This document shows positions 24,801 to 39,792 of a stretch of DNA of 64,000 nt, one piece after another. The stretch lies in NCBI RefSeq assembly GCF_001039355.2, contig NW_019776035.1, positions 60,071 through 124,070 of the forward strand. Reading direction: 5' to 3'. The notes below the pieces were generated by a model. That model worked only from the letters and a program-made list of their open reading frames with translations. It had not been told where the DNA came from and did not search any database. The position numbers and the translations under genes were made by a program. Source of the DNA: Lingula anatina (lineage: Eukaryota; Brachiopoda; Lingulata; Lingulida; Lingulidae). Positions within the stretch are counted from its first letter, which is position 1. Every line of letters starts with the position of its first letter.

Positions 24801-27800
24801 TTTTCTGGCAAAAAGGATAGTTTGTTTGACCCCCCCTTCCCCTGCCCCCTCTCTCCTTCTCTCTCTCTCTCTCTCCCCCTTTGGCTACAGGCCTGGCATG
24901 AAGCATTTATTGGTTACCCCAGCTGAGATGCTAGATTTCTAGGGGGTCAGGAGGAGGAAAGGAGGTTATCTATACTAGAGGCTAGCTGAGTGATAACATT
25001 AATTCCATGCAAAAATATTCACTGGACAGAGATGATAAAAATGTACAGAATTAGCAAGAGACATATCTGTGAATATCTTGTGAAAAGTCAATCGATGGCC
25101 CTGGCGGATTGTAGGAAGGAAGTCAAGTTGAAGTGATGTTGTGACTCCATTGATGATATTTACTCTTAATAAACATCTTACAGAGGTTACAAGAAATGTA
25201 CAAATAGTAAAAAAAAAAAACTTCTACAAAAAAAGAGAGAAAAAAAACAGGCAAATGGAGTGCATGGTACAACAGTGTGACATTCTTAACAAATGAAGTG
25301 ATCTAAACTTGTACTGGGAACAGGTATTTAGTACATGTACCCCCAGGCACTAGTGGCTTTACATGGTTAATAACATGTTTCTTCAGTTACTTGCTCAGAG
25401 CTTCTTGCAGAAATTCCTAGAGTTTCAGATTTCTGCTAGGATAAGACTTGCTATGAGTTAGAGGGCTCACCTGTGGTCTCAGGACCAAACACTACATGTA
25501 CATGTGGAAATTCACACAGTAAAACGAAGGTCTGCAAATAGAGGCTGACTTTTGCTTTATTGCCACTCGCTTTACTTCCTCTATTTCCTTCTCTCTCACA
25601 CACACATGCTCATACACACACACATGCACATACACACACACATGCACACACACACACATGCACATGCACACACACTCTTTTTTATCTCCATTTCCTTCTT
25701 TTTCATAATTTCTTTCCTCTTCGAGTCTTTTTTTACTCCCCCCCCCCATCTCTCACACTCCATCTCCATTCAACCATACACTTCTACAGCCATCAATTCT
25801 GTGCATTCTCCATCATTACTGTGTATTGTTCACTTAAACATGCCATAGTTAATCATCAACATCATTACTTTCAAACCGTGATGCAGTGATGAGCAATCAT
25901 TACATTACATTCACAAGAAAATTATTGATGACAATAACACATCAACTTCAACTGCATAGGACCAACAATCAATTTTGGTTCTGGAAAAGGGTGACTAGTA
26001 TTTTGGCAAGCTTTGAATGCAATGTGCCTGAAAGAAAGTGTCTGTATAACAAAGCACTGACAAAACCATGATAGAAATCAACATCAGAACATTTAGATTT
26101 ACCAGTAACAATTAATATTTTTGAAACAGGAATAAGGATTATATATAATTTGTAGACTCAGAGAGTTTTATTTGGAATCATCCTTTTCCTTATCAGTTTT
26201 TACTTACTTATCTACTAAATCGTATTCTATTACTTAAAGCCTGTCTTTCTTGGCTTATCTTTGTCATTTTTGTTTTTGCTTCTATTTAGTACCTACTGAA
26301 AATTAGACATTGCAGTCACTGACAGGCAATAAACAACGTGGAAAAATTTTAACCAATTTCCAATTTGTAGTGGGTTTTGTTTACTTGTATTTTCTGATAG
26401 GTCATGCTACCATAATACTTACTTCACTTATTATTAAAGAATATGGATCACATTTTTTGCAAATGTTTGACAGAAATATAGCACTGTTGATTAATCAAGG
26501 AAGCAGCACAAGTCCCATGAATAATAATAGAACAATGAGACTGCAGAGGAGACAGCCTGTGCTGTTGTAATTGACAGTGTATTAGGGAAATTGGATGGAA
26601 ACAAACCCCAGTGACGGGTCGTGTCTCATTGCTTTCACTTTCTGTTAAATCATGGATTAAGTCTTGTGGTTTCTGAAGCTGCAATATTAATACGCATAGA
26701 TGTTAGCTGAATCCTCAAGGTCTTCCCATTATTTTGATTTTCTTGTGTTTGAGTGTAAATCTCTTTCCAAATTGTTTAAGAAGTGAATTGTTGTGTTCAA
26801 AGAAACTGAAAATTATTTAATATTTTACCAGTGATTTTGCAATTAAGGTTTGATGAGATTGTTACAATTAAACTGAAATAAAGTTAATGATGCATACTGC
26901 TTTGGAAGAGTTTTATTTTATCTTATTAAATGTACAAAGTACTTGAAAATATGTATACTTAACATTACTAGTAATCATTGGTTTTTATATAAAGATAAAT
27001 ATCATTCAGCTCAAATGAAATTATTTGCCATTGTGAGTCTAGTCTTGTTTCATCGAATTTTATCTGGTGTTAAGAGTTGAATTTAAGGCACCAATTGAAA
27101 TATTATGTATATTGATGATAGACTTAATTTTCCATTTGCATTTTAAATTATTCTGTAAGTTTGGTTTATGTGACTTAGCTTATTTCACAGCAATTTTATT
27201 TTATCGTCCTATATTTTCAGTTTACATGGAAGGCGCAGACTGTGGGGACACAAAATACATAGGGGGCGCCACAGTATATTCCCACATCAACCCACAGACA
27301 GAAACGTATTACAGGGACAATATCGAGTGCCGCCTGGTGTTTAAAGCAGAAAACGAAGATTGGAAAATCATGATGCAAGTGGTTGAGTTAGACATTCCAG
27401 ATCGGAGTTTACGATCCGTTTGTAATGATGCCCTATACGTGTATGATTCAGCGCGAATATATAATCCCATGGTGAGTGACGGAAAGACAAAAAAAAAAAT
27501 CTCTGAGTAAACAGAATTATGGTCTGGATGAAAAATAAAGATTTAGTAAATCTTGGCTTCTAAGGATGCATTCACAATAAAACTATCATACTAGGTAGTT
27601 TGAAATAGTTTTGCCAGGACTGTTGCTGAATGCAATCGGGTTAATAAGCTAACAAATATTAAAGGTTCCTCCTAGCATTGAGTAAAATACAGAAAAGCTA
27701 GTGATTATAGAAATTCCTTGAAAACAAGAGCAGGCTTGTTAATCTGTTGATTTGATTGCATTCAGCAAGAGCCCCTGCGCAGTTAGTTTAAGCTCCCTTG

Positions 27801-28150
27801 TGCAATAATAAATTGTGAATGCACCCTTAAATGTTCTGTTGCAGAATGTTTGGATAAATTGTTGGCGTAGTTATTGCTTATAAGCATTTGCCATCTTCAT
27901 CATAAAGTTGGTAGAATTTTTTGTTGTGTTTGAAAATCGAATTGCTATTATTTAATTGTAAATGTGTTGTTAACTCCTTTCTGTTGCCCTCCTTATTGTA
28001 TATATCATGTTTTTTCCTTTGTCATCCCTCGTGTTTTGCATCGTCTCCTTCCTTCCAAGTCAGTTACTTCTTGCTACTATTATTTCCTCTTTTTATTCCA
28101 TCTGTTCCTCTACCCTACTTCTTTGTCTCTCCTTTTACCCATATTTTTTC

Positions 28151-28189
<39 letters not shown>

Positions 28190-31100
28190 TCAGAACCTCT
28201 ATTCTCTTTGCCTTTTATTTTTTCATATCGTTCTTTTTTCACTGATTACCACTCCAGTGAAATGAATAGGAAAACATGGCTCTGTTTAGACAGAAGAGAA
28301 AAAAATCAATTATCTCCTTGATCTTTTTGTGTAAAATTTCAAAGAAAACACAACTTGTGGTGTGCAGTTGACCTGTGTATAGCTTTAACTAAGGATCTGT
28401 TCACATTAGTATAAATTGTTATATACTAGAAGTACAGTTACAGTTTCCATTACAAAGGCTTCTGACAAGCAGATCATTTCCCAATTGAGTGCACTCCACT
28501 ACAAACAAGGAGGACATTTTTTTCCTACACATCAAGCTGTACACCTATCAACTTGATTGCAATTAACCTTTTTGACCTAGCAATTATTTTTTCTTTTCAT
28601 TTTTTCATGTTTTCCCCTCTTTAAGTTTTCTCCTGCATTCCTTCAATTATTCTCTCCTTTCTTCTTTCTTAGCAACCTGAGGTAGGCAGGCTATGCGAAC
28701 TTTTCGATACGAAATAACTTCCACATCTTAGCTAGCCATCGTAATCCTGTCACTTCTCCTCCCTGAAGTCTGATGAGAGTGGACCCCTGAAGTGCGACTT
28801 AGTGCACTCGGGAGCCTAATTAGCCCCTAGTGAAATTGTATGCCGCAATTTGTTGTTTCAAGTAATTCGACAGATTTCCTCTTGTTTCAGGTGGAGGCTG
28901 GGTCCCACGTGGGCCTCTGTGGGAAAACTCTACCTCGTGTCATGGTGTCCTCAGGGCCCTATCTTACCATTCACTTTAGGTGGGTGATAGCCTTGAATGG
29001 TTTTTTTTTTTTTTTGGCTGACTGCTGAGATGGTCACTTTGTAGATTAGAAAATTAAAGGGAGTTCATTGATGTTGTTTTAATGGTCTAGATGTTGTGTT
29101 ATATAAGAGAAAGTTTAGGAGCAAGATTTTGATCATACAATCACTAAAAATGTGTATGCATACTGAACCATCTTTAAAATGACAGTGTATGAAGCCTTTC
29201 ACTGTTCCTGGAAAGTTTTATATTTGGTTTTTGAAATGTCAAAATTATATGTAGTTATCTTTGCTCATACTTAAGTATGATTGCTCCAACAAGAAAGCTG
29301 ACATTTTTATTCTGTGGATATTTTATAGATATGGTAAGTCAGTTCTGGGTCATTCTACAAAACAAGTGAACATTTTAGTTACATGTATATCATTGATGCA
29401 AACATTTTGTGTAATATTTGCATGTTTTTGGCTTGCCTTTCTATTTCTCTGTTGGATGCTATAGTGCCCTCCAATATGTAAAGAATTCAACATTTATTAA
29501 AAAGTGACACAAAACAGTTAAGCAAACATTACACAAAATGTGTGTGTATTCACTTTATTTTGTGGAATGACCCAAGCTTCTACGAAAAAATTCTTCTTTA
29601 ATCGGATTTCTTTATAGAGAAACGATGGCTTATAGTTACAAATTAAAGCTTAAAGCATTTCCACCACAGATAAATACACCACTGTTTAATTTAGTGGAAC
29701 AAACCCCTTACCTTTGAGCCCTCCGTGAACCTTTCCTCCTGGGAAACTGAACATGTTCAACTTTCAATTAAATCAGAAGTTTTTTATGCAGAAGATGGGG
29801 TTCTTTTGCACCATCGGATAGATGAAGTCTGTCATAGTAATTAATGGAATAGAAAGTTAGGGGCAAAGAAGTTGGGTGTCCATGCTAAGGGCCATGTGCA
29901 GAAGAGTATTGGTTGGGAACATGGATTATTTGAATTTGTAGGGTGCATGGGGTTGTCACGAGGTAGACAGACATCTCTTTGAACAGTCAAATTCATTAGT
30001 ATCACAGGTAAATTCATTGAAGTTCAGCTGTTTAAATAATCTTCCTAACCACATATTTCCCTGTATATTGGTCTTATTGATGAGTTCAGTTTGAGTATTT
30101 AAAGTAGTGACACAATGTTTATTTACTTCATCAGTTCATATTTGTTCTTGATGATGATGGGTTTGATAGATTCCGTTGCTCTTTACCTGGTAACTGTTTT
30201 CACTTCTTTGTGATACAGTAGCATCTTGTCTGATGTCATTTACATTCCACTAATTTTGCCATTTATTATTCTTAAAAGACTGTTGAAGTTGAAATCATTA
30301 GTTAGAAGTCCGGAGACAGGGAAGTTACATAATAGCTTTCGGCAATTATTAATTGCTTTTAGAATATAGTTGAAGTTGAAAGTATTAATTTAGTAAGTTA
30401 ATTGCCTAAATGTTGAGTATGTTCAGCTTTTGTAGTAGCTTGCAGCAATTTTATATCAAGGAAGATTTGGGTGTGTTTTAAACCATTTTCTTTTTCATTC
30501 TGAAACTACGTTTTCTGTTGGATAATAGTAGAGATTTATGACAAATCTTCATGTCATATAGTGAACCTGTTACACACATTTAAAGCATAGGTTATTTGTT
30601 AACTGTTGTTGTTCTCTAACTGATATTATAAAGACTAAATCTAATATTCCCATGCATACTGAAACCTTTAATGGGGATTGCACTGTAAGAGTGACAATAG
30701 TAGTTTCCATCATTAGCAACTTGAGGTATACTCACCAGCCGATGGCGGTAGTTGATATGACTATTTTACATGTGTGTGTGAAAAGATAAAGAAAAAAAAA
30801 ACAACAACTTTCCAACAAAAAAGCTTTTATATTAGATCAAACATGGGTTTTCATTTCAGGGCTTTGATGGTGATAAACTAAATGGTATTCATAATTCATC
30901 AGCAGCATGGGGTGAATATTGTCATGTACCACTGTTACAGTGCAGAACAGTTGCATACCATACACAGTCAGTAATAGGACCCAAAGAGTGAAAACCATGA
31001 ACGTTGATTACAAAGGATTTTATAACACCTAAAACACTTTTTTTAATGTGGAAAAACTGAAAATAGTACACAGTAGGATCCAAAGATAGAAAAGCACTAA

Positions 31101-34100
31101 AACTGACTGAAAAGAGGATTAAAAAAAAAATTGTTAAAACCATTTGATCTGTGTTGTGCAAATATTTTCCATTTTCTGTTGCCAAAACCAAAATACAGGT
31201 ATTTCAAACTAGTATTACAAAATATTTATGCAGTATCTTTGCCTTCATGCATCCTCAGAGGCTTGTTTACCTAATATTCATGAATTGCACCTTTCAGTAG
31301 TGAACTACTGCCTGTGATCTTTAACATTAGTTAAACTAGTTTTTTAAAAAAACCTTGCAATATATTTACATAATGTAGCTTGTGCCTTGATAGTGGCTCA
31401 AGGAATCACAGCAACCTTGTATTAATAGCAACTTTTAGTACAAATGAGCAGGGTTAGGTTTGTGTAATCTTTAACACCAGTTTTGACTAATGGAGACTGT
31501 CACTTGACATACATCCAGTACATTAGAGGTGAAACACGCACAGCTTGAGGTTGACAAATTGTGATGGATGTCAGCGATTAGCCGAAGCAAAGCCGAATTT
31601 AATGACTTCCAGGGAAGGCTGTTTAAAGGCCACTTCATGTCAGCTATCCTGCCTTTCTGTTCCTGAAGGTGTGGGCAGAGGACCAAATCAAGTTACTACT
31701 GATTAAGCCACTGTTTAGATGTCTGAGATGCAGTGGTACATCTCTGCACAGTACATTTCAAACGTTGCAAATTTGGTAAAGGGGTAAATTGACATAGGGT
31801 TAAGGGGGGGGGGGGTAGGCTACAGGTGTTTTTGGTAGGCGGTTTGACTATGGGGTAAGGGGATTAAGCTATAGATACTATTGGGAAGGGGTGAGTAAAT
31901 ATGAGTAAGAGAGTAGACTGCACTTTAGAAGTTGACTTTAGCGAGATATACATAAAGAAAGAAACATTTCAACTGATTTGAAGAAAAAATAATTGTAATT
32001 TTATTTATTTATTTATGTATTTATTTATTTATTTATTTATTTTTAAATCCTGTGACCCTGGCAACATTGCTGCCCCTATTCCTTCTTATGATTCTGGGAA
32101 ATAATATGGTTATCAATGGTGCTAACATACCCTGTTATACTAATCCCTTTGAGGGATCAATACCTCTCTATAAAACTCCACCATGACCATCCTGTGTCCC
32201 CAAGCAGAGAATAAAAGAGAACATAACAAAAAGTGGTGTAAATCCATTTGGTCTCAATCTCTAAAATATTGATTGTCAAAAGCTGTAAAAAAAAAGGAAA
32301 ACTCCCCAAAGGAATACAGACCAATCATTTCTGCTATTTGTCTCTGCTCCCAGAACACCAAAAGGTTTTTTAGCTGCACTATCTGTACAATGAAACTAGG
32401 CTGCTAATTTCAATCATGAATCACTATTTGTGCTGAGAATTTCACTCCTGTTTGATTCGTGATTAAGCACCAGATCCAAGATCCGAGATCCATCCCGATG
32501 GCAGATGGCCCAACAAGTCCATAATGGGCTCTAAAGAGCAGAGAGGCTTTGGATGTTGTGGTTGAACTGTCTGGTGCAATTACTAAGCAGAGGTTAACAA
32601 TCTGCTTACAGTTTTGACACCAAATAGCTTGCAAACCGACTGTGGGCAAAATACCAATAACTCAACTTACTGTGTTTGTTAAGTTTTTGTCAGTTATTTT
32701 AGTAAACTGAATTATGAAGATTTGGATTTTGTGGCCAATATTCCCAAAATCTCTTCTATTTTTCACTACCAGCCCAGTTTATTCAAGATGTTTTCTTTTA
32801 TAACCTCACTTCCTATTGTTTCGACCAATCAAAATTAAACTGGTAAACCAACTCTGTTGACCACAGGGATCTGGCTAGGTGGCATTTTTTCATAATAGTC
32901 CAGCTATTAAGTTGTCCATCTCTCAGTGTTTCTGTACAGATGAGTATAAGTCCCATTCCCATATCTAGATTGATCTAACGGAATCGATCCATCTCCAAGG
33001 GGATTCTAACTAAATTGCATTCAGCTTAAGCAGCTCTGATGTCTGGCACTCCTATTGAAGCTGTAAGGTGGTAATTAACTATCGTTTAGCAGCTTAAGTA
33101 GGCGTGCCAGACATTTAAGCCAGTTTATCTGAATGCAATTTAGCAAGAATCCCCATGGAGATGGACCGATCCGGCTAGATCAATCTAGGTATGGGAATGG
33201 GATATACAGCACAGTGTCAAAAAAGGGCCTATAGCCATTTCCTTTCCAGTCAGTATCTGTTTTGGTGGGCATGAACCCTTATTCTCCTGCACATACATAT
33301 TGATTTGAACTCAACAAATATTTGCATCTCAAAAATAGATATCTGTTACATTTCAGTTGTATGAGGAACTAGTACACATGCTTTATTTTCTACTTAAATA
33401 ACCCAATGTCTATCTTTACTGGAGACTCTTTCTACCACTACAAAATTGGCCAAAGGACTTCATTCACTAATTTTGTAACGGCCGCTTGGATGGCCACTGG
33501 AAAAAGTGTGCAAACATCAGTAAAAGTAGACTTGAGTGATCTATACAAAGATGGTCACAGGTCACAGTACTGTAGCAGTTTCAGTGACTTTGTTTTAAAC
33601 ATCCATAATGGTATACCCTCTTTAACTTTAAATTTTATGGGGTTGCATGTTACATGCAGTGATGAGAAAGTTAATTCATGAGGCTGTCATATAAACACAA
33701 AAATATGTAATAAAAAAGAAAAAAAAAACGAGGTAAGAATGATTATTTCCTGTATATATGTAATACAAAGGCAAACAAACAAGGAACCTTTGTGGATCAT
33801 TTTTAGTTTGGTACACTGCATTTTGCTGACAAAAATCTTGATAATCTTATCCTTCTGATGTTTTTACATAAATAAATGTTTGTATCATATTGCTTTATAT
33901 ACAATAGTAGTTTAGATCATGGCTAAGTAATTTTTTATCTATTTATGACTGGTCTTCATATTCGTTTTCTTTATAAGGACTGACAGTGGTGGACCTAAAG
34001 GAAAAGGATTCAAGTTGGTAGTCACAGCCTTCAGTGATGGTAAGTAAATTATAATGGGAATGGTTAAGGGGGAGGTGTGGGGGGGGGGTCACCGTTTGAG

Positions 34101-34256
34101 AGCAGCCAGGGCAACATGACTCATAGTAACACTAAGGTTAAGACATACAGGTAATCTTTAGATCTGTTGGATAAGGACTAGCAAATTGATTTATCAAGAT
34201 GCAGGCAGGTACTCGAGCTTGCATGCCATGTAGGAAAAAATCTGGAACATACTGTA

Positions 34257-34336
<80 letters not shown>

Positions 34337-34344
34337 CCACACAT

Positions 34345-34393
<49 letters not shown>

Positions 34394-36151
34394 ATTGTAT
34401 CAGCTATCTTGAACAGCTAGTATCCATTAAAACCTAAAGTAACTTAGTCCAGGTAAAATCAGGTAAGCAGATTGACACTTAAGGCAAGATCAATAAATGA
34501 TCCATGCACTGTAAATGTGCTCCTTGGTGAGATCTGGGCACTAGTACATGCACTTAACAGTAGTTTGCACACCTGGGTATTATTGCATGTGCAATGTACA
34601 TGTACCAATATGAGTTAAGGCATTAACACATATTCTCTGTGCATTTTAGTATCAGTTTCCACATGGTTTACAGGTCATGTTCTATTGTTACAGGTAACAC
34701 GTATCACATAACATCTAAACACAAATGCGTACACACATGTAATTGGAGTTTTAGTGATGCAAAATATTTTTTCAGAAATGTGGCATTATATATATAGGAA
34801 TGCATCAATTTAATAGTGAATGATTGTAATATTTTCTTAATAGCAAAGTTGAACATTTTACCTTTTGTCTTTTTAATTATTTACTATATGCAGTCAAAGA
34901 TTGACATTAGTCACTACAACTTCATAGCTTAAATGCTACTAAGTTAAATAATTACATGTTGTAAATCACAATGACAAAAAGTAGGATCATAGCTTTTAGA
35001 AATTTTACAAAATCTTTGCTTCTCTTTTCAAATTAATTCAGTTTCCATGCCTTGGTCACCAGGTGTCGTTACTGGTACTTCACTTTCTGGGAATTGTAAG
35101 CTGTGTTCTTATTAATAGCAGTTGCCATGCTGACCTAGCACACTTTGTAAAATGACACCAGTTTGGCGCCAGTGGAAGATTTTTATTCAGTGGAAAGCTG
35201 AGCAACTAATTAACTGGAATATCAGTGTTTCATGTGATGCTCCAGTGTCTCCTATTATCCTCTAAAAGAGAACAAAATCAATGACGATAGGCTCATCTTC
35301 TTGACTTAAGTGTGAGGAGATTATCGAGGGGAAGTCTTGATATAAAATGAAAAAGCTCACAGTTCCTGTTCATTTAATATGTAGCACAGCCAACTGGTAT
35401 ACGATAATTACATATCAGAGGTTGGTGATAAGTTTCTGATTGTTTTAATGTTTAAATTTTTGTATTATAACCACCTCCCTCTCCCCCTAGCTCACATCAT
35501 CCAAACGCCTTTTAAACAGATTTATTTCTATAATAAAGATGAACAAATATACAAAATATATAAATTTGAAAGCAGGCGGCAAGTCGCCGCAGCATTATGT
35601 GCTCGCCTGCGTTATTTTAATTAATGAATTAATAATGATTATATAAAGGTAATAATAATTGTAATACCAATAATAATACTAATATTAATATTAATGAGAG
35701 CAACAGGGTAGGGGGGATATATCCAAACACTTTGTCTTTACCTTGTATAATTCTATGGTACGTCGACAAAAAAATATGGTTACTCATGAATAAAGTCTCA
35801 CAAAATTGCTTAAATTGAAGCATGGATGTTTTAAGCTAAATGGTTTACAGTCTAATTTATTATAAATTGTGTGTTATAAATTGGGTAATTTATTTATTTA
35901 TTTATTTATCAATGTTTTTTTTTTTTAATTTTTCCTTCCCCTTGGTTCAGAAATCGAGATAATTGGGGAGATTTTGTTTATATGTTATTTTAGTTGAAGG
36001 TTGGTTTAAAGTAATAAATCCTTGTGCCAGTGTCCTAATACTTTAATGCCATATTAAAATGTCTTGTCCCATAAGAATAAATAAGACACTCAGCATTATT
36101 TGATATCATAACGCACATTGAACCTTATGTTGCTGGAATTATATTCTCATA

Positions 36152-36216
<65 letters not shown>

Positions 36217-38528
36217 AGTAATTTTGTTAAATATCCTCTTAATTCTCTCGTGATTTGACCACCGTTAGTTGAAGGAAATGGAAACTGACAAATGTTGACA
36301 ATCCCAGATGGGACACAAAGACTACAGAGGTCTGTGAAGTGAGTACATGCCACTGTGGCAGGCCACACAGTCATTTCCATCAGATAGAAAACCAATTTGC
36401 AAAATAAGACGAAAGATTTTAGTCTGATTCAGCGACAGTGCGATCAGATCAGTTAATTAAGAATAATTGCAACCAGGGACCTTATTTGTAAATTTGCTGT
36501 TATGGATATTTATGGTATCGTAGCATTTCAATCAAATTGTTTTCATTGTAGATTTTTCTTTGAGGGAATCAAAGCAAGTATATTCTTTTCTCATAACTGC
36601 GGGAAGAGGAAGGGCGGTGAATGTAAAACTGCCATAGTTATTTCCATTCAATATCAGCTATGTTTTAATATCTTAAAAGACACTTTCTGTCTAGAAGTCT
36701 GTAGCTGATGGTGCGGGACTCATGAAAGGAGCCCAGGAGTTGAGCTGTGATTGAAAGTTGCAATATCTTTCTGGGTAACTTAACAATGGGTTGTAGTGAG
36801 GGGGAGGGAAGAGCTGGGACTTACACCCCATTTCCATAGATTAGATCGACCTATTTTAGATCGACCTAACTCCCTGGGGGTTCACGCTAAATAGCTGTCA
36901 GCCGGGCGGACACGAAAGTTAATTACCCCTTTCAGCTTGTAGTAGGCGGGGACGGACACTTAAGGGGGATTATCTGACAGTAATCTAGTGAGACTCCCCG
37001 CGGTGATAGATCGATCTAAAGTTGTGGGAATAGAGCCTAAGACCCCATTCTCACAGATTTTAGATCGATCTATCCCTGTGGGGAGTCTCACTAGATTACT
37101 GTCAGCTTAGCCAACTTAAATATCTGTCCTGCCTACTAAAAGCTTTAAGGGGGTAATTAACTACCGTGCGCGCTCGGCTGACAGCAATTTAACGTAAACC
37201 CCCAGGGAGTTAGGTCGATCTAGATGGATCAATCTAAATCTATGGGAATGCACTCTTACAGAGAAGGGATTTATAACTTGTTCATCTGAACAGCTTCTGA
37301 AGCAGAGTTCCTCCCAGGCTTACATACTTGGAAAGAGAAAGAAATGGGACAGCCCCTGGAAGGCAAGAATATAAGACCTTGATATCTATGTAACCAAATA
37401 TTCTCAAAGTAGCGACATTGATATGCCTTAAAGAAATAATGCATTGCAATATTATATCTCCATTTTGTAGCATAATTTGAAATGGGATGTGATTTGTGGA
37501 ATAATGGAATTGAACCAAATTAAATCACTTTTCTCTTGGGATTGGTTTACTTTAATGCTTTGTGTTGCAAAAACAGAAAGAAAACTTTCAAAGATCCCAG
37601 TTCATCACAATATAACACACTAAAACTTTTGTTGTCCCTATTACAAACTGTGTTTCATTTCTGCCATATGTCTTTAAAATAAATTTACACAATCACGGTG
37701 CCTATCAATAATACATGCAGCCATTGTTCTCATTATACAAGATTACATCAATTTGTGATTCCCATCGCTTCCATTTGTCAATAAAGAGCAGCTTCTAAAG
37801 GTCCAAGTGTGTGTCAACATATTGAGCACCTACTGGTGAACACGGTATTGTCAGTGTATGACAGGTGCCTTGAAAGGTGATTATGTGCTCAGCATGCTTA
37901 CATAAGAACAGATATATGGTGTCTGCATTTCTATCCAAGTGTGCAGTCTTGTTAATAAGCTAGAGGCTTTTGTTTTCTAATTAAGGCTTTAAAAGGATTG
38001 CCACTGATCAGGTTAAAGAAAAAAACTTTTTAACATTCTGTGTTCCACATTATTATATATTTTAGTTACAACAAAATAATTTATATTGCTTTTCTTATAT
38101 CTATTCAACAGTCTTCAACCTAATAGAAGCAGAAGTCCTTATATTGCAGAATTTTTTCATGGGTTTTTTATCCTACTGGCACACTTGGACAAATAAAATC
38201 ATTTCGTTTTATTTATCCATTCGTCATATAACATTTATCTAATACATTACGATAGTGATGTACTATTTAGAAAATCTCTCTGATTTGCAGATTACAAAGA
38301 GTATGACAGTTGCGGGGCCAATTTTCTGTGCGACAACAAAAAGTGCATTGATGTGGATCTCAAGTGCGATTCAACGGACCACTGCTTTGACAAGTCAGAC
38401 GAGGCGGATGGCGGGTCATCAAAATGTGTCGACGACCCTGGAGGTAGGACAATATTTAACTTTGGAAAAACTGTTCAGTATGAGAGCATGCATATATGGC
38501 TTGGTAAAAATATAGTATTTTATGGAAG

Positions 38529-38565
<37 letters not shown>

Positions 38566-39740
38566 GTGTTAAAGAAATTATTGAAGCAGATGTCTTGATA
38601 TGCCTTAGGGGGCCTTAGGGGAGGAAATACAAGTAATTAGTCAGAATAATATTTTCATAGCTACTGGAAAAATCAGACATTAGAAATTATATAATAAGGT
38701 AATCAAATTGTTACAGTGACAGCTTCCTTTTGGGTCAATGGTGAAAGTGACTTTATTTGAGAATTCCCCATATGCTTCCACAATGGTTGTATTGACTGAG
38801 CACAGAGCACTTTACAAAGCCGCTGATTATTAGACAGTCTGTGAGGAGATAGATGCCCAGTTATTATAATCATGGAAGTTCGTCTCATAATTTCTAAATT
38901 GAAAGAGTGCAGCACTTACGGGATATGCCCCATATGTTGCCATATTGTGATAATTGGCCTGAAACTTGAAGGCAGTTTGCTGAATTTCTGTAAAAAGTGA
39001 AAGAAAATTGAAAACATCTACATGTTATGACAAATACTAAATTAGTGTAAACTAGATCCAGTAAACCCCAAAATGACATACATGTATACTAAACAACAAG
39101 TTGATGTATGCCAAAGTTCCTTAGTCTAAATGTGTAGGCATAAGGGAGAAGCATTTGTGCTAGTACTAAACAAATATATGAATAAATAGATAAAAATGAA
39201 CATTGAAAGATATTTATGATCTTTATTTATCACAGCAGATTTTGCCCCCCCTCCCCCCCCCCCTCAATGATGCAAATGCATTTTTACCAGTTAAATATAT
39301 AGCTATAAATGTAATATGTATACAAGGAAATGTATGGTTTTATGATGTATCTTGTAAACATTGCATTTAGAGGTAAGCTTGAACATGGTGTAGGATGTGC
39401 AGTACATTGTCTCATCCCTGAAGGCAGTTGATGCCTGGATAACTGGGTTTTGATTGTTGGCCTTCTTCCTTTTGCCAAGGGTGGAAAAAGAACGTGCCAT
39501 ATGCTTCTCGACCTAATGGAGCACAAGATATTTTTGTCACAGCATGAAATACAGGCTTGTGGCCAGCAATTTTGAAGGATGGGCTGGGGGGGGGGGTCTT
39601 TTTCTGAAAAAAAGTGGACCTTTTTACCCCTTTCATTCAATGTGAAATCATGTAAAACCTGGAATAAATATTTGATTCAAAGTGAACCTATTCCTTCTTT
39701 CGAACCCCAAACCTTTTGTCTTCTACAAGCCTCTGACAAG

Positions 39741-39792
<52 letters not shown>

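Larger units (their letters stand above)
17252..26273 (+). repeat. 9-kb duplicated intronic block, copy 2
   Basis: Partner of 8200-17244, with the same order throughout and the right end at TTTGTCATTTTT (about 26262-26273 versus 17230-17241). It lacks the MITE found at 9521, carries a larger foldback element at 19928-20152, and has different microsatellite lengths. It continues into unique intron sequence and then exon 2. Confidence 0.9.
34040..38290 (+). other. Intron 4
   Basis: Contains a (TC)n(CA)n(GA)n composite microsatellite (34261-34393), a (TC)n array (36156-36213), and a head-to-head pair of foldback elements (36826-37256). The rest is AT-rich with no recognisable exon. Confidence 0.75.

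Noticed and set aside
27921-28321. Overlapping frames of 93-114 codons in intron 2
   Set aside because: All three plus-strand frames are open because of a pyrimidine-rich tract with (TTTC)n; this is not coding selection.
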